This document shows positions 1 to 6,260 of a stretch of 6,287 bases of DNA, in pieces. How positions within the stretch are numbered: position 1 is the first letter of the stretch; every line of letters begins with the position of its first letter. Below the pieces are notes generated by a model, which was not told the origin of the DNA, did not search any database, and was given only the letters and a program-made list of their open reading frames with translations. This DNA is from Pseudomonadota bacterium (GTDB lineage Bacteria; Pseudomonadota; Gammaproteobacteria; Burkholderiales; Rhodocyclaceae), in contig JAUPVD010000347.1 in NCBI GenBank assembly GCA_030917225.1, positions 1-6,287 on the forward strand, in the 5' to 3' direction. The position numbers and the translations under genes are program-made.

Positions 1-259
1 CGATGCCGAACAGGGCCAGCGCCCAGAGGATGACGCGGCGGCGACCAAGGGCGTCGGAGATGGCACCGTGCCACAGGGCCATGACGGCAAAGGGGATCAG
101 GTAGGCGGAGAGCGTCTGCTGCACCTGCAGCGGCGTCGCGTTCAGGTTCTCCGCCATCTCGGGAAACGATGGCAGGTAGGTGTCGATCGAGAACGGCCCC
201 AGCGCGGACAAGGCCGCCAGCAGCAGCGCGATGCTGCGGTCGGAGAGCGGTGGGCTCAT
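1..259 (-). CDS. Bcr/CflA-family MFS drug-efflux transporter, N-terminal part (runs off the left edge)
   Basis: Only the first 86 codons are present, reading leftwards from an ATG at 257-259, so no stop is visible. The translation starts MSPPLSDRSIALLLAALSAL and continues with GPFSIDTYLPSFPEMA (residues 21-36), a block typical of the Bcr/CflA subgroup of 12- or 14-TM proton-coupled drug exporters. Helix 1 spans about residues 8-24 and helix 2 about 47-65. The MFS motif A loop appears as GAISDALGRRR at 65-75, with the conserved Asp and Arg cluster between helices 2 and 3. The family exports compounds such as bicyclomycin, chloramphenicol or sulfonamides across the inner membrane; the substrate here cannot be told. 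No good Shine-Dalgarno sequence precedes the ATG, and a palindromic repeat ends 24 nt upstream. An in-frame TTG slightly upstream is a less likely alternative start. The gene lies downstream of comM on the same strand. Confidence 0.85.
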   Translation of the reverse strand, partial: MSPPLSDRSIALLLAALSALGPFSIDTYLPSFPEMAENLNATPLQVQQTLSAYLIPFAVMALWHGAISDALGRRRVILWALALFGI

Positions 260-283
260 GGAAGGGGCTTGTTTCAAAAGCGA

Positions 284-389
284 TTAACCACGGCGTGCAC
301 GGCGTTCACAGCGGAAAGACGAAACGCTTGATTTTCGCCGCCTCACGGGATTTGCTTTGCGGCATGTGCGCTGTGTCCGCCGTGGTTAA
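284..389. repeat. Palindromic intergenic element with 12-bp perfect ends and 9-nt periodic arms
   Basis: The ends TTAACCACGGCG (284-295) and CGCCGTGGTTAA (378-389) are perfect inverted repeats. Moving inward, the left arm reads as 9-nt units ACCACGGCG, TGCACGGCG and TTCACAGCG (287-313). The right arm, read on the minus strand, gives ACCACGGCG, GACACAGCG and CACATGCCG (386 down to 360). The 46-nt centre is less regular. It resembles the 'ACCACGGAG/GACACAGAG' style intergenic palindromes I recall from various environmental bacteria, but I cannot confirm family membership. It fills most of the space between the comM stop and the exporter start. It could form a long imperfect hairpin in the comM transcript. 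No clear U-tract follows, so it is not a standard intrinsic terminator. No transposase or target-site duplication is evident. Confidence 0.7.
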
Positions 390-394
390 ATTTT

Positions 395-1897
395 TCAATT
401 GGCCTGCCGGCGCAACTGCACCGCCTCGGCGATGTGTGCAGCGCCGATTTGCTCAGTGCCGGCGAGGTCGGCGATGGTGCGGGCCACTTTTTGCACGCGG
501 TGGAAGGCGCGGGCGGAAAGACCGAGCCGGGTTGCGGCCTGTTTCAGCAGGGCGGCGCCGGCTGCATCGGGTTGGCAGTGGTGGTCGATTTCCTTGGTGC
601 TCAGGCGGGCGTTGGGCTTGCCTTGGCGCACCATCTGGCGGCCGAGGGCGGCGCTGACGCGGTCGCGCACCGTGGCCGAGGATTCGCCGTCCGGCTTTTG
701 CTGCAATGCTTCGGCCGGTACGGCGGGTACTTCGACGGTGAGGTCGATGCGGTCGAGCAGCGGGCCGGAGAGCTTGCCGCGATAGCGCGTGACCTGATCC
801 GGCGTGCAGCGGCAGCGGCCGGAAACGTCACCATGCCAGCCACACATGCACGGGTTCATTGCCGCCACGAGCTGGAAGCGCGCCGGAAATTCGGCGTGGC
901 GGGCGGCGCGGGAGATGTGGATATGGCCGCTTTCGAGCGGTTCGCGCAGCGATTCGAGTACGCGCCGGTCGAACTCGGGCAGTTCGTCGAGGAAGAGGAC
1001 GCCGTGGTGGGCCAGCGAAATTTCGCCTGGTCGCGGCGTGCTGCCGCCACCGACCATGGCGGCGGCTGAAGCCGTATGGTGCGGGCTGCGGAAGGTGCGC
1101 TGGCCGAAGCGGGCGGGACGGAACTGCCCGGCCAGCGAGAGGACGGCGGCCGATTCCAGCGCCGCCTGATTGTCGAGCGCTGGCAGCAAGCCCGGCAGAC
1201 GCGCGGCGAGCATCGATTTGCCGCTGCCCGGCGGGCCGGACATCAATAGTGAGTGCCCGCCGGCGGCGGCGATTTCGAGGGCGCGCTTGACCTGCGCCTG
1301 GCCGCGAACTTCCGCCAGGTCGGGGTGCTGCGCCGGAGATTCGCCGGTGGTGGCGGAGGCTCTTGGTAGTGGCTCGTCGCCACGCAAGTGGGCGCACACG
1401 GCGAGCAGGCTGGTGGCGGCAAAAACACTGTCCGGGCTGACCAATGCGGCTTCGGCGGCGCTTTCTGCGGGCAGGACGAAGCTGCGGGAGCGGCCATCGG
1501 TTTCGCCGTCTGCGGCCAGCACCATGGCCAGTGCGCCGCGAATCGGCCGCAGCTCGCCGGAAAGCGAAAGCTCGCCGGCGAATTCATGGGCTTCGAGTTG
1601 ATCCGCCGGTATCTGGCCGGAGGCGGCGAGAATGCCGAGGGCGATGGGCAGGTCGAAGCGGCCGGATTCTTTCGGCAGATCGGCCGGCGCCAGGTTGATG
1701 GTGATGCGCTTGGCCGGAAATTCGAAGCCGGAGTTGATCAGTGCGGCGCGCACGCGGTCGCGCGCTTCCTTGACTTCGGTGTCGGGCAGGCCGACCAGGG
1801 TGACCGAGGGCAAGCCTCCGGAAAGATGGACTTCCACCGCCACCGCCGGCGCGGCGAGGCCGTCCAGACCCCGGCTGCGGACGATGGCCAGTGGCAT
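395..1897 (-). CDS. comM: ComM/YifB AAA+ ATPase (Mg-chelatase-like, branch-migration helicase of natural transformation)
   Basis: The 500-residue protein has the usual family length and three-part layout. The N-terminal Lon-S5-like (ChlI-type) domain covers about residues 1-170 and includes GLPSVTLVGLPDTEVKEARD at 28-47. The AAA+ core covers about 190-395, with Walker A GPPGSGKS (221-228), Walker B VLFLDE (300-305) and the arginine-bearing LSGPLLDRID (376-385). The C-terminal Mg-chelatase-like domain covers about 403-497. Cysteines 350, 352, 362 and 364 (NPCMCG, RCRC) form the usual CxC...CxC pair of this family. In Vibrio cholerae, ComM is a hexameric DNA helicase that extends strand exchange of incoming DNA during natural transformation; the same role is inferred here. 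No other competence gene is in view. The gene starts 6 nt after ubiK stops, so the two are probably cotranscribed, with a weak ribosome site (AAGTAAG) overlapping the ubiK stop. All key motifs are intact. Confidence 0.95.
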   Translation of the reverse strand: MPLAIVRSRGLDGLAAPAVAVEVHLSGGLPSVTLVGLPDTEVKEARDRVRAALINSGFEFPAKRITINLAPADLPKESGRFDLPIALGILAASGQIPADQLEAHEFAGELSLSGELRPIRGALAMVLAADGETDGRSRSFVLPAESAAEAALVSPDSVFAATSLLAVCAHLRGDEPLPRASATTGESPAQHPDLAEVRGQAQVKRALEIAAAGGHSLLMSGPPGSGKSMLAARLPGLLPALDNQAALESAAVLSLAGQFRPARFGQRTFRSPHHTASAAAMVGGGSTPRPGEISLAHHGVLFLDELPEFDRRVLESLREPLESGHIHISRAARHAEFPARFQLVAAMNPCMCGWHGDVSGRCRCTPDQVTRYRGKLSGPLLDRIDLTVEVPAVPAEALQQKPDGESSATVRDRVSAALGRQMVRQGKPNARLSTKEIDHHCQPDAAGAALLKQAATRLGLSARAFHRVQKVARTIADLAGTEQIGAAHIAEAVQLRRQAN

Positions 1898-1903
1898 GCG
1901 TGC

Positions 1904-2155
1904 TTACTTCTGCGCCGTCGGCTTCTGGTTCTTTTCCAGCTCGCTGACGCGGGCTTCCAGTGCTGTCAGTTTCTCCCGGGTGCGTGCCAGCAGCTGCGAC
2001 TGGATGTCGAATTCTTCGCGGGTGACCAGGTCCATCTTCTCGAAAATGCTGGCCAGCACGGCCTTGACGTTCTTTTCGATATCGCGGGCCGGGCTGGCGG
2101 CGATCAATGCCGACAGGCGTGCGTTCAGTTCTTCAAAAATCTTCGGGTCGAGCAT
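1904..2155 (-). CDS. ubiK: UbiK-type accessory factor for ubiquinone biosynthesis (BMFP/YqiC family)
   Basis: This 83-residue protein begins MLDPKIFEELNARLSALIAA and has the normal family length. The N-terminal half is a predicted amphipathic helix with the family signature around residues 18-45 (ASPARDIEKNVKAVL, then FEKMDLVTREEF). Residues 52-76 form a heptad-like coiled coil rich in Leu, Glu and Arg. In E. coli and Salmonella, UbiK binds UbiJ and assists the aerobic, soluble Ubi complex that makes ubiquinone; Brucella homologues show membrane-fusogenic activity in vitro. I chose the ATG at 2153-2155 because AGGA lies 7 nt upstream on the minus strand (2163-2166) and family homology begins there. 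A longer frame starting near 2248 adds 31 unconserved residues. The gene is first of a ubiK-comM pair and diverges from the porin-glnK-amtB operon. Confidence 0.92.
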   Translation of the reverse strand: MLDPKIFEELNARLSALIAASPARDIEKNVKAVLASIFEKMDLVTREEFDIQSQLLARTREKLTALEARVSELEKNQKPTAQK

Positions 2156-2192
2156 CGTGTTTTCCTGCCATGAGCCAGATGGGGAGCGGCCG

Positions 2193-2201
2193 AGTTTAGC
2201 A
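2193..2201 (-). promoter_or_regulatory. Candidate extended -10 element for ubiK-comM
   Basis: On the minus strand the sequence reads TGC-TAAACT, an extended -10 (TGn) with 4 of 6 matches to TATAAT. It would start transcription about 30 nt upstream of the ubiK ATG. No convincing -35 hexamer sits 16-18 nt further upstream, so this is only the best candidate in a short region. Confidence 0.3.
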
Positions 2202-2224
2202 CAGCAGATTTGCCGGCTTCCGGC

Positions 2225-2241
2225 CGCACCGAGCTGGCGCG
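2225..2241. promoter_or_regulatory. Weaker NtrC-like binding site (upstream member of a pair)
   Basis: CGCACCGAGCTGGCGCG matches the NtrC dyad TGCAC-N7-GTGCA imperfectly. The left half GCACC is intact and the right half is GGCGC instead of GGTGC. Its centre (2233) is 31 bp from the centre of the stronger site at 2256-2272, about three helical turns. NtrC dimers on the E. coli glnA enhancer are spaced similarly (32 bp). The call rests mainly on this spacing. Confidence 0.45.
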
Positions 2242-2255
2242 TGCACACCGTTCAG

Positions 2256-2272
2256 CGCACCGCGTCGGTGCA
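2256..2272. promoter_or_regulatory. NtrC-like enhancer site
   Basis: CGCACCGCGTCGGTGCA contains GCACC-N5-GGTGC, a perfect 5+5 dyad that fits the NtrC consensus TGCAC-N7-GTGCA except for the first base. Its centre lies about 96 bp upstream of the start point predicted from the sigma-54 element at 2334-2349, a normal enhancer distance. Under nitrogen limitation, phosphorylated NtrC would bind here and contact sigma-54 polymerase by DNA looping. Confidence 0.7.
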
Positions 2273-2303
2273 GATAATTTGCGACAGGATTTGTGCGCGG
2301 CAA

Positions 2304-2316
2304 CATGGCATTGATT
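2304..2316 (-). promoter_or_regulatory. Possible IHF-binding site
   Basis: On the minus strand AATCAATGCCATG matches the IHF consensus WATCAANNNNTTR at 8 of 9 specified positions (A instead of the first T of TTR). An AT-rich tract adjoins it (2311-2333). It lies between the NtrC-like sites and the -24/-12 element, centred about 50 bp upstream of the predicted start. IHF commonly bends DNA at this position in sigma-54 promoters. Confidence 0.5.
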
Positions 2317-2333
2317 TTAAAGGTGAAATTTTC

Positions 2334-2349
2334 TGGCACGGCTGATGCT
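2334..2349 (+). promoter_or_regulatory. Sigma-54 (RpoN) -24/-12 promoter of the porin-glnK-amtB operon
   Basis: TGGCACGGCTGATGCT matches the consensus TGGCACR-N4-TTGCW with one mismatch (ATGC for TTGC). The invariant GG (2335-2336) and GC (2347-2348) are separated by exactly 10 nt. Transcription should start near 2360, giving a leader of about 43 nt before the ATG at 2403. This is the expected promoter class for glnK-amtB, where NtrC activates transcription under nitrogen limitation. Confidence 0.85.
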
Positions 2350-2392
2350 AGTTAGAAACGCAAACTTTTCATTTCAACTATCAACTGCTCGT

Positions 2393-2396
2393 GGAG
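2393..2396 (+). promoter_or_regulatory. Ribosome-binding site that fixes the porin start
   Basis: GGAG lies 6 nt before the ATG at 2403. It falls inside the extension that would result from the in-frame GTG at 2391, so it favours the ATG and yields a clean signal peptide starting MKK. Confidence 0.75.
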
Positions 2397-2402
2397 TCCA
2401 TT

Positions 2403-3284
2403 ATGAAAAAACTGCTCATTGCCACCGCCCTGGCTTCCGCCTTTGCTGCCCCGGCTTTCGCCCAGACCGCCGCCCCGGCAGCCGAAGCTGCCCCGGCTAG
2501 CCCGCACACGCTGACCGCCAACGTCGGCCTGTTCTCCAGCTACCGCTTCCGCGGTATCGACCAGACCTATGGCAAGCCGGCCCTGCAGGGTGGTTTCGAC
2601 TACGCCCATGAGAGCGGCCTGTACGCCGGTAACTGGAACTCGAACGTCAGCTCCGGCGCCGGTTTCCCGGACGGCAACCTGGAAATGGACTTCTACGGCG
2701 GCTGGAAGAAGACCTGGGGTGACTGGGGTCTGGATCTCGGCGGCATCGTCTATTACTACCCGGGCTCCGAGGGTCGTTCGCTGGGTACCAAGGCCGACAA
2801 GGGCGCCGTGACCAACAAGGAGCTCTATATCGGCGGTTCGTGGAAGACCGTGTCGCTGAAGTACTACCACTCGATGGATGACTACTTCTCGCTGCGCGGC
2901 TGGGATTCCACCGGCACCTCGACCGGCAAGAACACCAAGGGTACGCACTACCTTGACCTGTCGGCGACCTATGACCTGGGCGATGGCTGGGGCATCAACG
3001 GCCATGTCGGCCACCTGTCGGCCCAGAACATGAAGAATGCGGATTACACCGACTGGAAGATTGGCGTGACCAAGGACTTCAGCGGCTGGGTGGTCGGCTT
3101 GTCGTATGTCGATACCAATGCCGAAGGCACCTGCTCGAAGAACCGTGCCGCTACGGTTTCCGACTACCAGCCCTACTGCTTCGCCAAGTCCTGGCAGGAC
3201 GACAACGGCACGGCCGACCTCTCCAGCAGCAAGAAGGATGCTGGTCGCGGCATCGCCGTGCTGTCGGTCTCCCGTACTTTCTAA
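2403..3284 (+). CDS. TorF-family putative porin (Gcw_chp-type outer-membrane beta-barrel)
   Basis: This 293-residue exported protein begins with a signal peptide (MKKLLIATALASAFAAPAFA, predicted cleavage after residue 20). A short Ala/Pro-rich stretch (residues 21-34) follows. The rest is built from alternating aromatic/polar strands, for example VGLFSSYRFRGIDQT (near 41-55) and LEMDFYGGWKKTWGDWG (near 93-109). It ends in SVSRTF; a terminal Phe is the usual recognition signal for BAM-mediated barrel assembly. The 'SSYRFRGIDQT' opening is characteristic of the TorF/gcw_chp family, whose transport substrates are mostly unknown. Two cysteines in a late loop (TCSKN and PYCF) may form a disulfide. 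It sits directly behind a sigma-54 promoter, 30 nt before glnK, with no terminator between. It is therefore probably induced by nitrogen limitation and may pass ammonium or another small nitrogen compound across the outer membrane. That role is inference from context. Confidence 0.88.
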   Translation: MKKLLIATALASAFAAPAFAQTAAPAAEAAPASPHTLTANVGLFSSYRFRGIDQTYGKPALQGGFDYAHESGLYAGNWNSNVSSGAGFPDGNLEMDFYGGWKKTWGDWGLDLGGIVYYYPGSEGRSLGTKADKGAVTNKELYIGGSWKTVSLKYYHSMDDYFSLRGWDSTGTSTGKNTKGTHYLDLSATYDLGDGWGINGHVGHLSAQNMKNADYTDWKIGVTKDFSGWVVGLSYVDTNAEGTCSKNRAATVSDYQPYCFAKSWQDDNGTADLSSSKKDAGRGIAVLSVSRTF

Positions 3285-3296
3285 CGCAAGCCCTGA

Positions 3297-3651
<355 letters not shown>

Positions 3652-3653
<2 letters not shown>

Positions 3654-3657
3654 GGAG
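3652..3657 (+). promoter_or_regulatory. amtB ribosome-binding site overlapping the glnK stop codon
   Basis: AAGGAG begins inside the TAA stop of glnK and lies 7 nt before the amtB ATG. This close packing suggests translational coupling of the regulator and its channel. Confidence 0.8.
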
Positions 3658-3664
3658 CGACATC

Positions 3665-5143
3665 ATGAAGCGCATTTTTGCAACACTTGCCCTCGTGGGT
3701 GCCGTACTTGTCGGCTCCCCGGCCTGGGCCGAGGAGAAGATGGCGGCCCCCGCCGCCTCCGCGCCTGCGGCAACCGCTCCGGCGGCCGCTGCTGCGGTGG
3801 CGACCGAAGCTGCACCGGCCGCCGCGCCGGTGCTGGTGGCCAACAAGGGTGACAACGCCTGGGTGATGATCAGCGCTGCGCTGGTCATCCTCATGTCGCT
3901 CCCTGGCCTGGCACTGTTCTATGGCGGTCTCGTCCGCACGAAGAACATGCTTTCGGTGCTCATGCAGGTCTTTGTCACCTTCGCGTTGATCAGCCTGCTC
4001 TGGGTTGTCTACGGTTACTCCGTGGCCTTTACCGAGGGGGGCGGATTCTTCGGCACGCTCGACAAGCTCTTCCTCAAGGGGGTTACCGTCGACTCCGTGG
4101 TGGCGACCTTCTCCAAGGGTGTGGTCATCTCCGAGTACGCCTACATCATCTTCCAGGGCGCCTTCGCGGCGATCACCTGCGGCCTGATCGTCGGCGCCTT
4201 CGCCGAGCGCATCAAGTTCTCGGCCGTGCTGGTGTTCATGGTCATCTGGTTCACCCTCTCCTACCTGCCGATGGCACACATGGTCTGGTACTGGGCGGGT
4301 CCGGATGCCTACATCGATGCCGCTGCGGGTGAAGCCGCAGGCAAGACGGCGGGCTTCCTGTTCCAGAAGGGTGCGCTCGACTTCGCCGGCGGTACCGTGG
4401 TGCACATCAACGCTGCCGTCGCCGGCCTGGTTGGCGCCTTCCTGATCGGCAAGCGTGTTGGTTACGGTCGCGAATCGATGGCCCCGCACAGCCTGACCTT
4501 CACCATGATCGGCGCCTCGCTGCTGTGGTTCGGCTGGTTCGGTTTCAACGCCGGCTCGGCGCTCGAAGCCTCTGGCGGCGCTGCCCTGGCCATGGTCACC
4601 ACCTGGACCGCTACCGCCTGTGCGGCACTGTCCTGGATGTTCGCCGAATGGCTGCTCAAGGGTAAGCCCTCGATGCTGGGTGCTGCTTCCGGTGCCGTGG
4701 CCGGCCTGGTGGCGATCACCCCGGCGGCCGGCTTCGTCGGTGTCATCGGCGCCATCGTCATCGGCCTGCTCGCCGGCGTGGTCTGCTTCTGGGGCGTCAA
4801 TGGCCTGAAGCGCATCCTCGGTGCGGACGACTCGCTCGACGTGTTCGGTGTGCACGGCGTCGGCGGCATCCTCGGTGCCATCCTGACCGGTGTCTTTGCA
4901 GCGCCGTCGCTCGGCGGTACCGGCGTCTATGACTATGTGGCCAACAAGGTCGGCGACTACGACATGACCGCGCAGGTGATCAGCCAGCTGTGGGGCGTCG
5001 GTACGGTCATCGTCTGGTCGGCTGTGGTTTCCATCGTTGCCTTCAAACTGGTCGATGTGGTCATCGGTCTGCGCGTGCCGGAAGAAGAAGAGCGCGAAGG
5101 CCTGGACATCACCTCGCACGGCGAATCGGCTTACCACCACTAA
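3665..5143 (+). CDS. amtB: AmtB ammonium transporter with signal peptide and long Ala/Pro N-terminal linker
   Basis: The 492-residue protein has a signal peptide (residues 1-22, ending SPAWA) and an Ala/Pro-rich linker (about 25-58). The 11-helix Amt core starts at KGDNAWVMIS (61-70). Channel residues align with E. coli AmtB: twin histidines H247 and H397, Phe gate F167 (FQGAF) and F294 (WFGFNAGS), and recruitment-site W208 and S298. D239 in LDFAGG matches E. coli D160. The loop from W208 to D239 is about 19 residues longer than in E. coli. The cytoplasmic tail (about 470-492) keeps the conserved RVPEEEEREGLD block that contacts GlnK. The trimer conducts NH3/NH4+ across the inner membrane when ammonium is scarce. 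The gene begins 11 nt after glnK and closes the operon. Both its GlnK-binding tail and channel lining look intact, so a functional transporter is likely. Confidence 0.97.
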   Translation: MKRIFATLALVGAVLVGSPAWAEEKMAAPAASAPAATAPAAAAAVATEAAPAAAPVLVANKGDNAWVMISAALVILMSLPGLALFYGGLVRTKNMLSVLMQVFVTFALISLLWVVYGYSVAFTEGGGFFGTLDKLFLKGVTVDSVVATFSKGVVISEYAYIIFQGAFAAITCGLIVGAFAERIKFSAVLVFMVIWFTLSYLPMAHMVWYWAGPDAYIDAAAGEAAGKTAGFLFQKGALDFAGGTVVHINAAVAGLVGAFLIGKRVGYGRESMAPHSLTFTMIGASLLWFGWFGFNAGSALEASGGAALAMVTTWTATACAALSWMFAEWLLKGKPSMLGAASGAVAGLVAITPAAGFVGVIGAIVIGLLAGVVCFWGVNGLKRILGADDSLDVFGVHGVGGILGAILTGVFAAPSLGGTGVYDYVANKVGDYDMTAQVISQLWGVGTVIVWSAVVSIVAFKLVDVVIGLRVPEEEEREGLDITSHGESAYHH

Positions 5144-5169
5144 GTTACCTCCCAGCAACACCCTCCTCT

Positions 5170-5198
5170 TCGGGCGCCTTCGGGCGCCCGATTTTTTT
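5170..5198 (+). terminator. Rho-independent terminator of the porin-glnK-amtB operon
   Basis: A perfect 9-bp GC-rich stem (TCGGGCGCC at 5170-5178 and GGCGCCCGA at 5183-5191) is closed by a TTCG tetraloop and followed by seven T residues (5192-5198). The UUCG loop makes an unusually stable hairpin. It lies 26 nt after the amtB stop and separates the operon from the hydrolase gene. The opposite strand lacks a T-run, so it acts rightward only. Confidence 0.95.
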
Positions 5199-5304
5199 GC
5201 TGGAGCCTCTTTTTCCAGTGTTTTGAGCGTGCTCCGGGATTAGTTCTTTCGGACTATTGTGGAGTTGTTGTCGATCCATTCCAATGCCATACACCCCCCC
5301 CTCA

Positions 5305-5310
5305 TGAGGA
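5305..5310 (+). promoter_or_regulatory. Ribosome-binding site that selects the start of the PEP-CTERM hydrolase
   Basis: TGAGGA lies 8 nt before the ATG at 5319. Earlier in-frame starts (GTG 5259, ATG 5304) lack a comparable site and would put a non-signal-like extension before the export signal. I found no convincing sigma-70 or sigma-54 promoter between the terminator and this site. Confidence 0.7.
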
Positions 5311-5318
5311 ATGCCGCC

Positions 5319-6260
5319 ATGCCCCAGTTTTCGATGCGCAAGATGCTCGCTGGCCTGCTTCTGGCAGCTGGCATTGCTTCTGCCGGTTCTGCTTCGGCTT
5401 ACAGCAACATGTATGTGTTTGGCGACAGTCTTTCGGATAGCGGCAATGTCTTTGCCCTGACCGGAGGGACTTATCCGCCGGCGCCCTATTACAACGGACG
5501 TTTTTCGAATGGTCCGACCTATGCTGAAAATCTGGCCAGCTCGCTCGGGTTCTCTGCAGCGCCTTCCTTGGCGGGCGGGACCAACTATGCTTTCGGCGGT
5601 GCGACGGCTGCGGCCGGCTCAATTATCAATGGTTATGCAACCGATCTTGGAACACAGGTCAGCACCTTCCGCGGTTTGAGCGGCCCGGCCGATTCGAATG
5701 CGCTTTACGTGCTTTGGGCGGGCGCCAATGATTTGCGCGCGAATCCCAGCGCGGCCGGCATTGGTGCTGCGCTGAACGGTATTTCCAGTGCTGTTCAAGG
5801 GCTGTATGCAGAAGGCGCCCGTAATTTCCTGGTGATGAATCTGCCCAATCTCGGGCTGACGCCGGAAGCGATCGCAGGCAATAACGTTGCCGTAGCTACC
5901 GGCGGTTCGATGCTATTCAATTCATATTTCGATACGACCATCGGGGGCCTGCGTGGCGGGTTGGTCGGCAGCACGATCCGTACCCTGGACACGTTCGCGC
6001 TGCTTAGCGATGCGGTGGCTCACCCGAGTGCCTACGGGTTAACCAACGTCACCAATGCCTGCATTTCTTCGGTGGGTTGTACGCCGGACAGCTACCTGTT
6101 CTGGGATTCGATCCACCCGACGGCACTGGGCCACAGGATTATTGCCGATGCGGCCTTCAACGTGCTCGCCGTTCCCGAGCCGGAGACCTATGCGCTGATG
6201 CTTGCGGGGCTGGGGCTGATGGGCGCAGTGGCGCGTCGTCGTCGGCAGATGCAAGCCTGA
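5319..6260 (+). CDS. Secreted SGNH/GDSL hydrolase (lipase/esterase type) with PEP-CTERM sorting signal
   Basis: This 313-residue exported enzyme has a signal peptide (residues 1-27, ending GSASA). SGNH block I is FGDSLSDSG (34-42, nucleophile Ser37), followed by Gly-rich GGTNYAFGGA (86-95, likely block II). Block III is WAGANDL (133-139, Asn137), and block V is WDSIHPT (262-268, Asp263 and His266). The catalytic Ser-Asp-His set is therefore complete. The C-terminus carries VPEPETYALMLAGLGL (285-300), a short hydrophobic segment, and an Arg cluster at 306-309. This is a textbook PEP-CTERM tripartite signal recognised by an exosortase (EpsH/XrtA type). After sorting, the protein is expected at the cell surface or in extracellular matrix, often linked with exopolysaccharide and floc formation. 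The substrate is unknown; ester or acyl/acetyl-polysaccharide hydrolysis is plausible. The gene stands alone after the amtB terminator, and its codon choice looks slightly more AT-rich than that of the operon. Confidence 0.9.
   Translation: MPQFSMRKMLAGLLLAAGIASAGSASAYSNMYVFGDSLSDSGNVFALTGGTYPPAPYYNGRFSNGPTYAENLASSLGFSAAPSLAGGTNYAFGGATAAAGSIINGYATDLGTQVSTFRGLSGPADSNALYVLWAGANDLRANPSAAGIGAALNGISSAVQGLYAEGARNFLVMNLPNLGLTPEAIAGNNVAVATGGSMLFNSYFDTTIGGLRGGLVGSTIRTLDTFALLSDAVAHPSAYGLTNVTNACISSVGCTPDSYLFWDSIHPTALGHRIIADAAFNVLAVPEPETYALMLAGLGLMGAVARRRRQMQA

Noticed and set aside
1388..2173. A 261-codon plus-strand frame across comM and ubiK
   Set aside because: It is antisense to two genes with clear motifs and has no recognisable domain or ribosome site.
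2212..2224. GCCGG-CTT-CCGGC inverted repeat in the divergent intergenic region
   Set aside because: Short GC-rich dyads are common in this base composition, and it matches no known operator or terminator pattern.
2242..2259. Possible third NtrC-like site TGCAC-N8-GCGCA
   Set aside because: The spacer is one base too long and the right half is imperfect; it also overlaps the strong site, so both could not be bound at once.
2391..2402. GTG start giving a 4-residue longer porin
   Set aside because: The GGAG ribosome site lies inside this extension and fits the ATG at 2403, which gives a standard MKK signal peptide.
5200..5218. Second possible hairpin CTGGA...TCCAG just after the main terminator
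   Set aside because: The 5-bp stem with a 9-nt loop is weak and the following T-run is interrupted; the terminator at 5170-5198 is sufficient.
5241..5256. Small hairpin TAGTTC-TTTC-GGACTA upstream of the hydrolase gene
   Set aside because: Only a 6-bp stem with a G-U pair and no T-run; too weak to call a terminator or operator.
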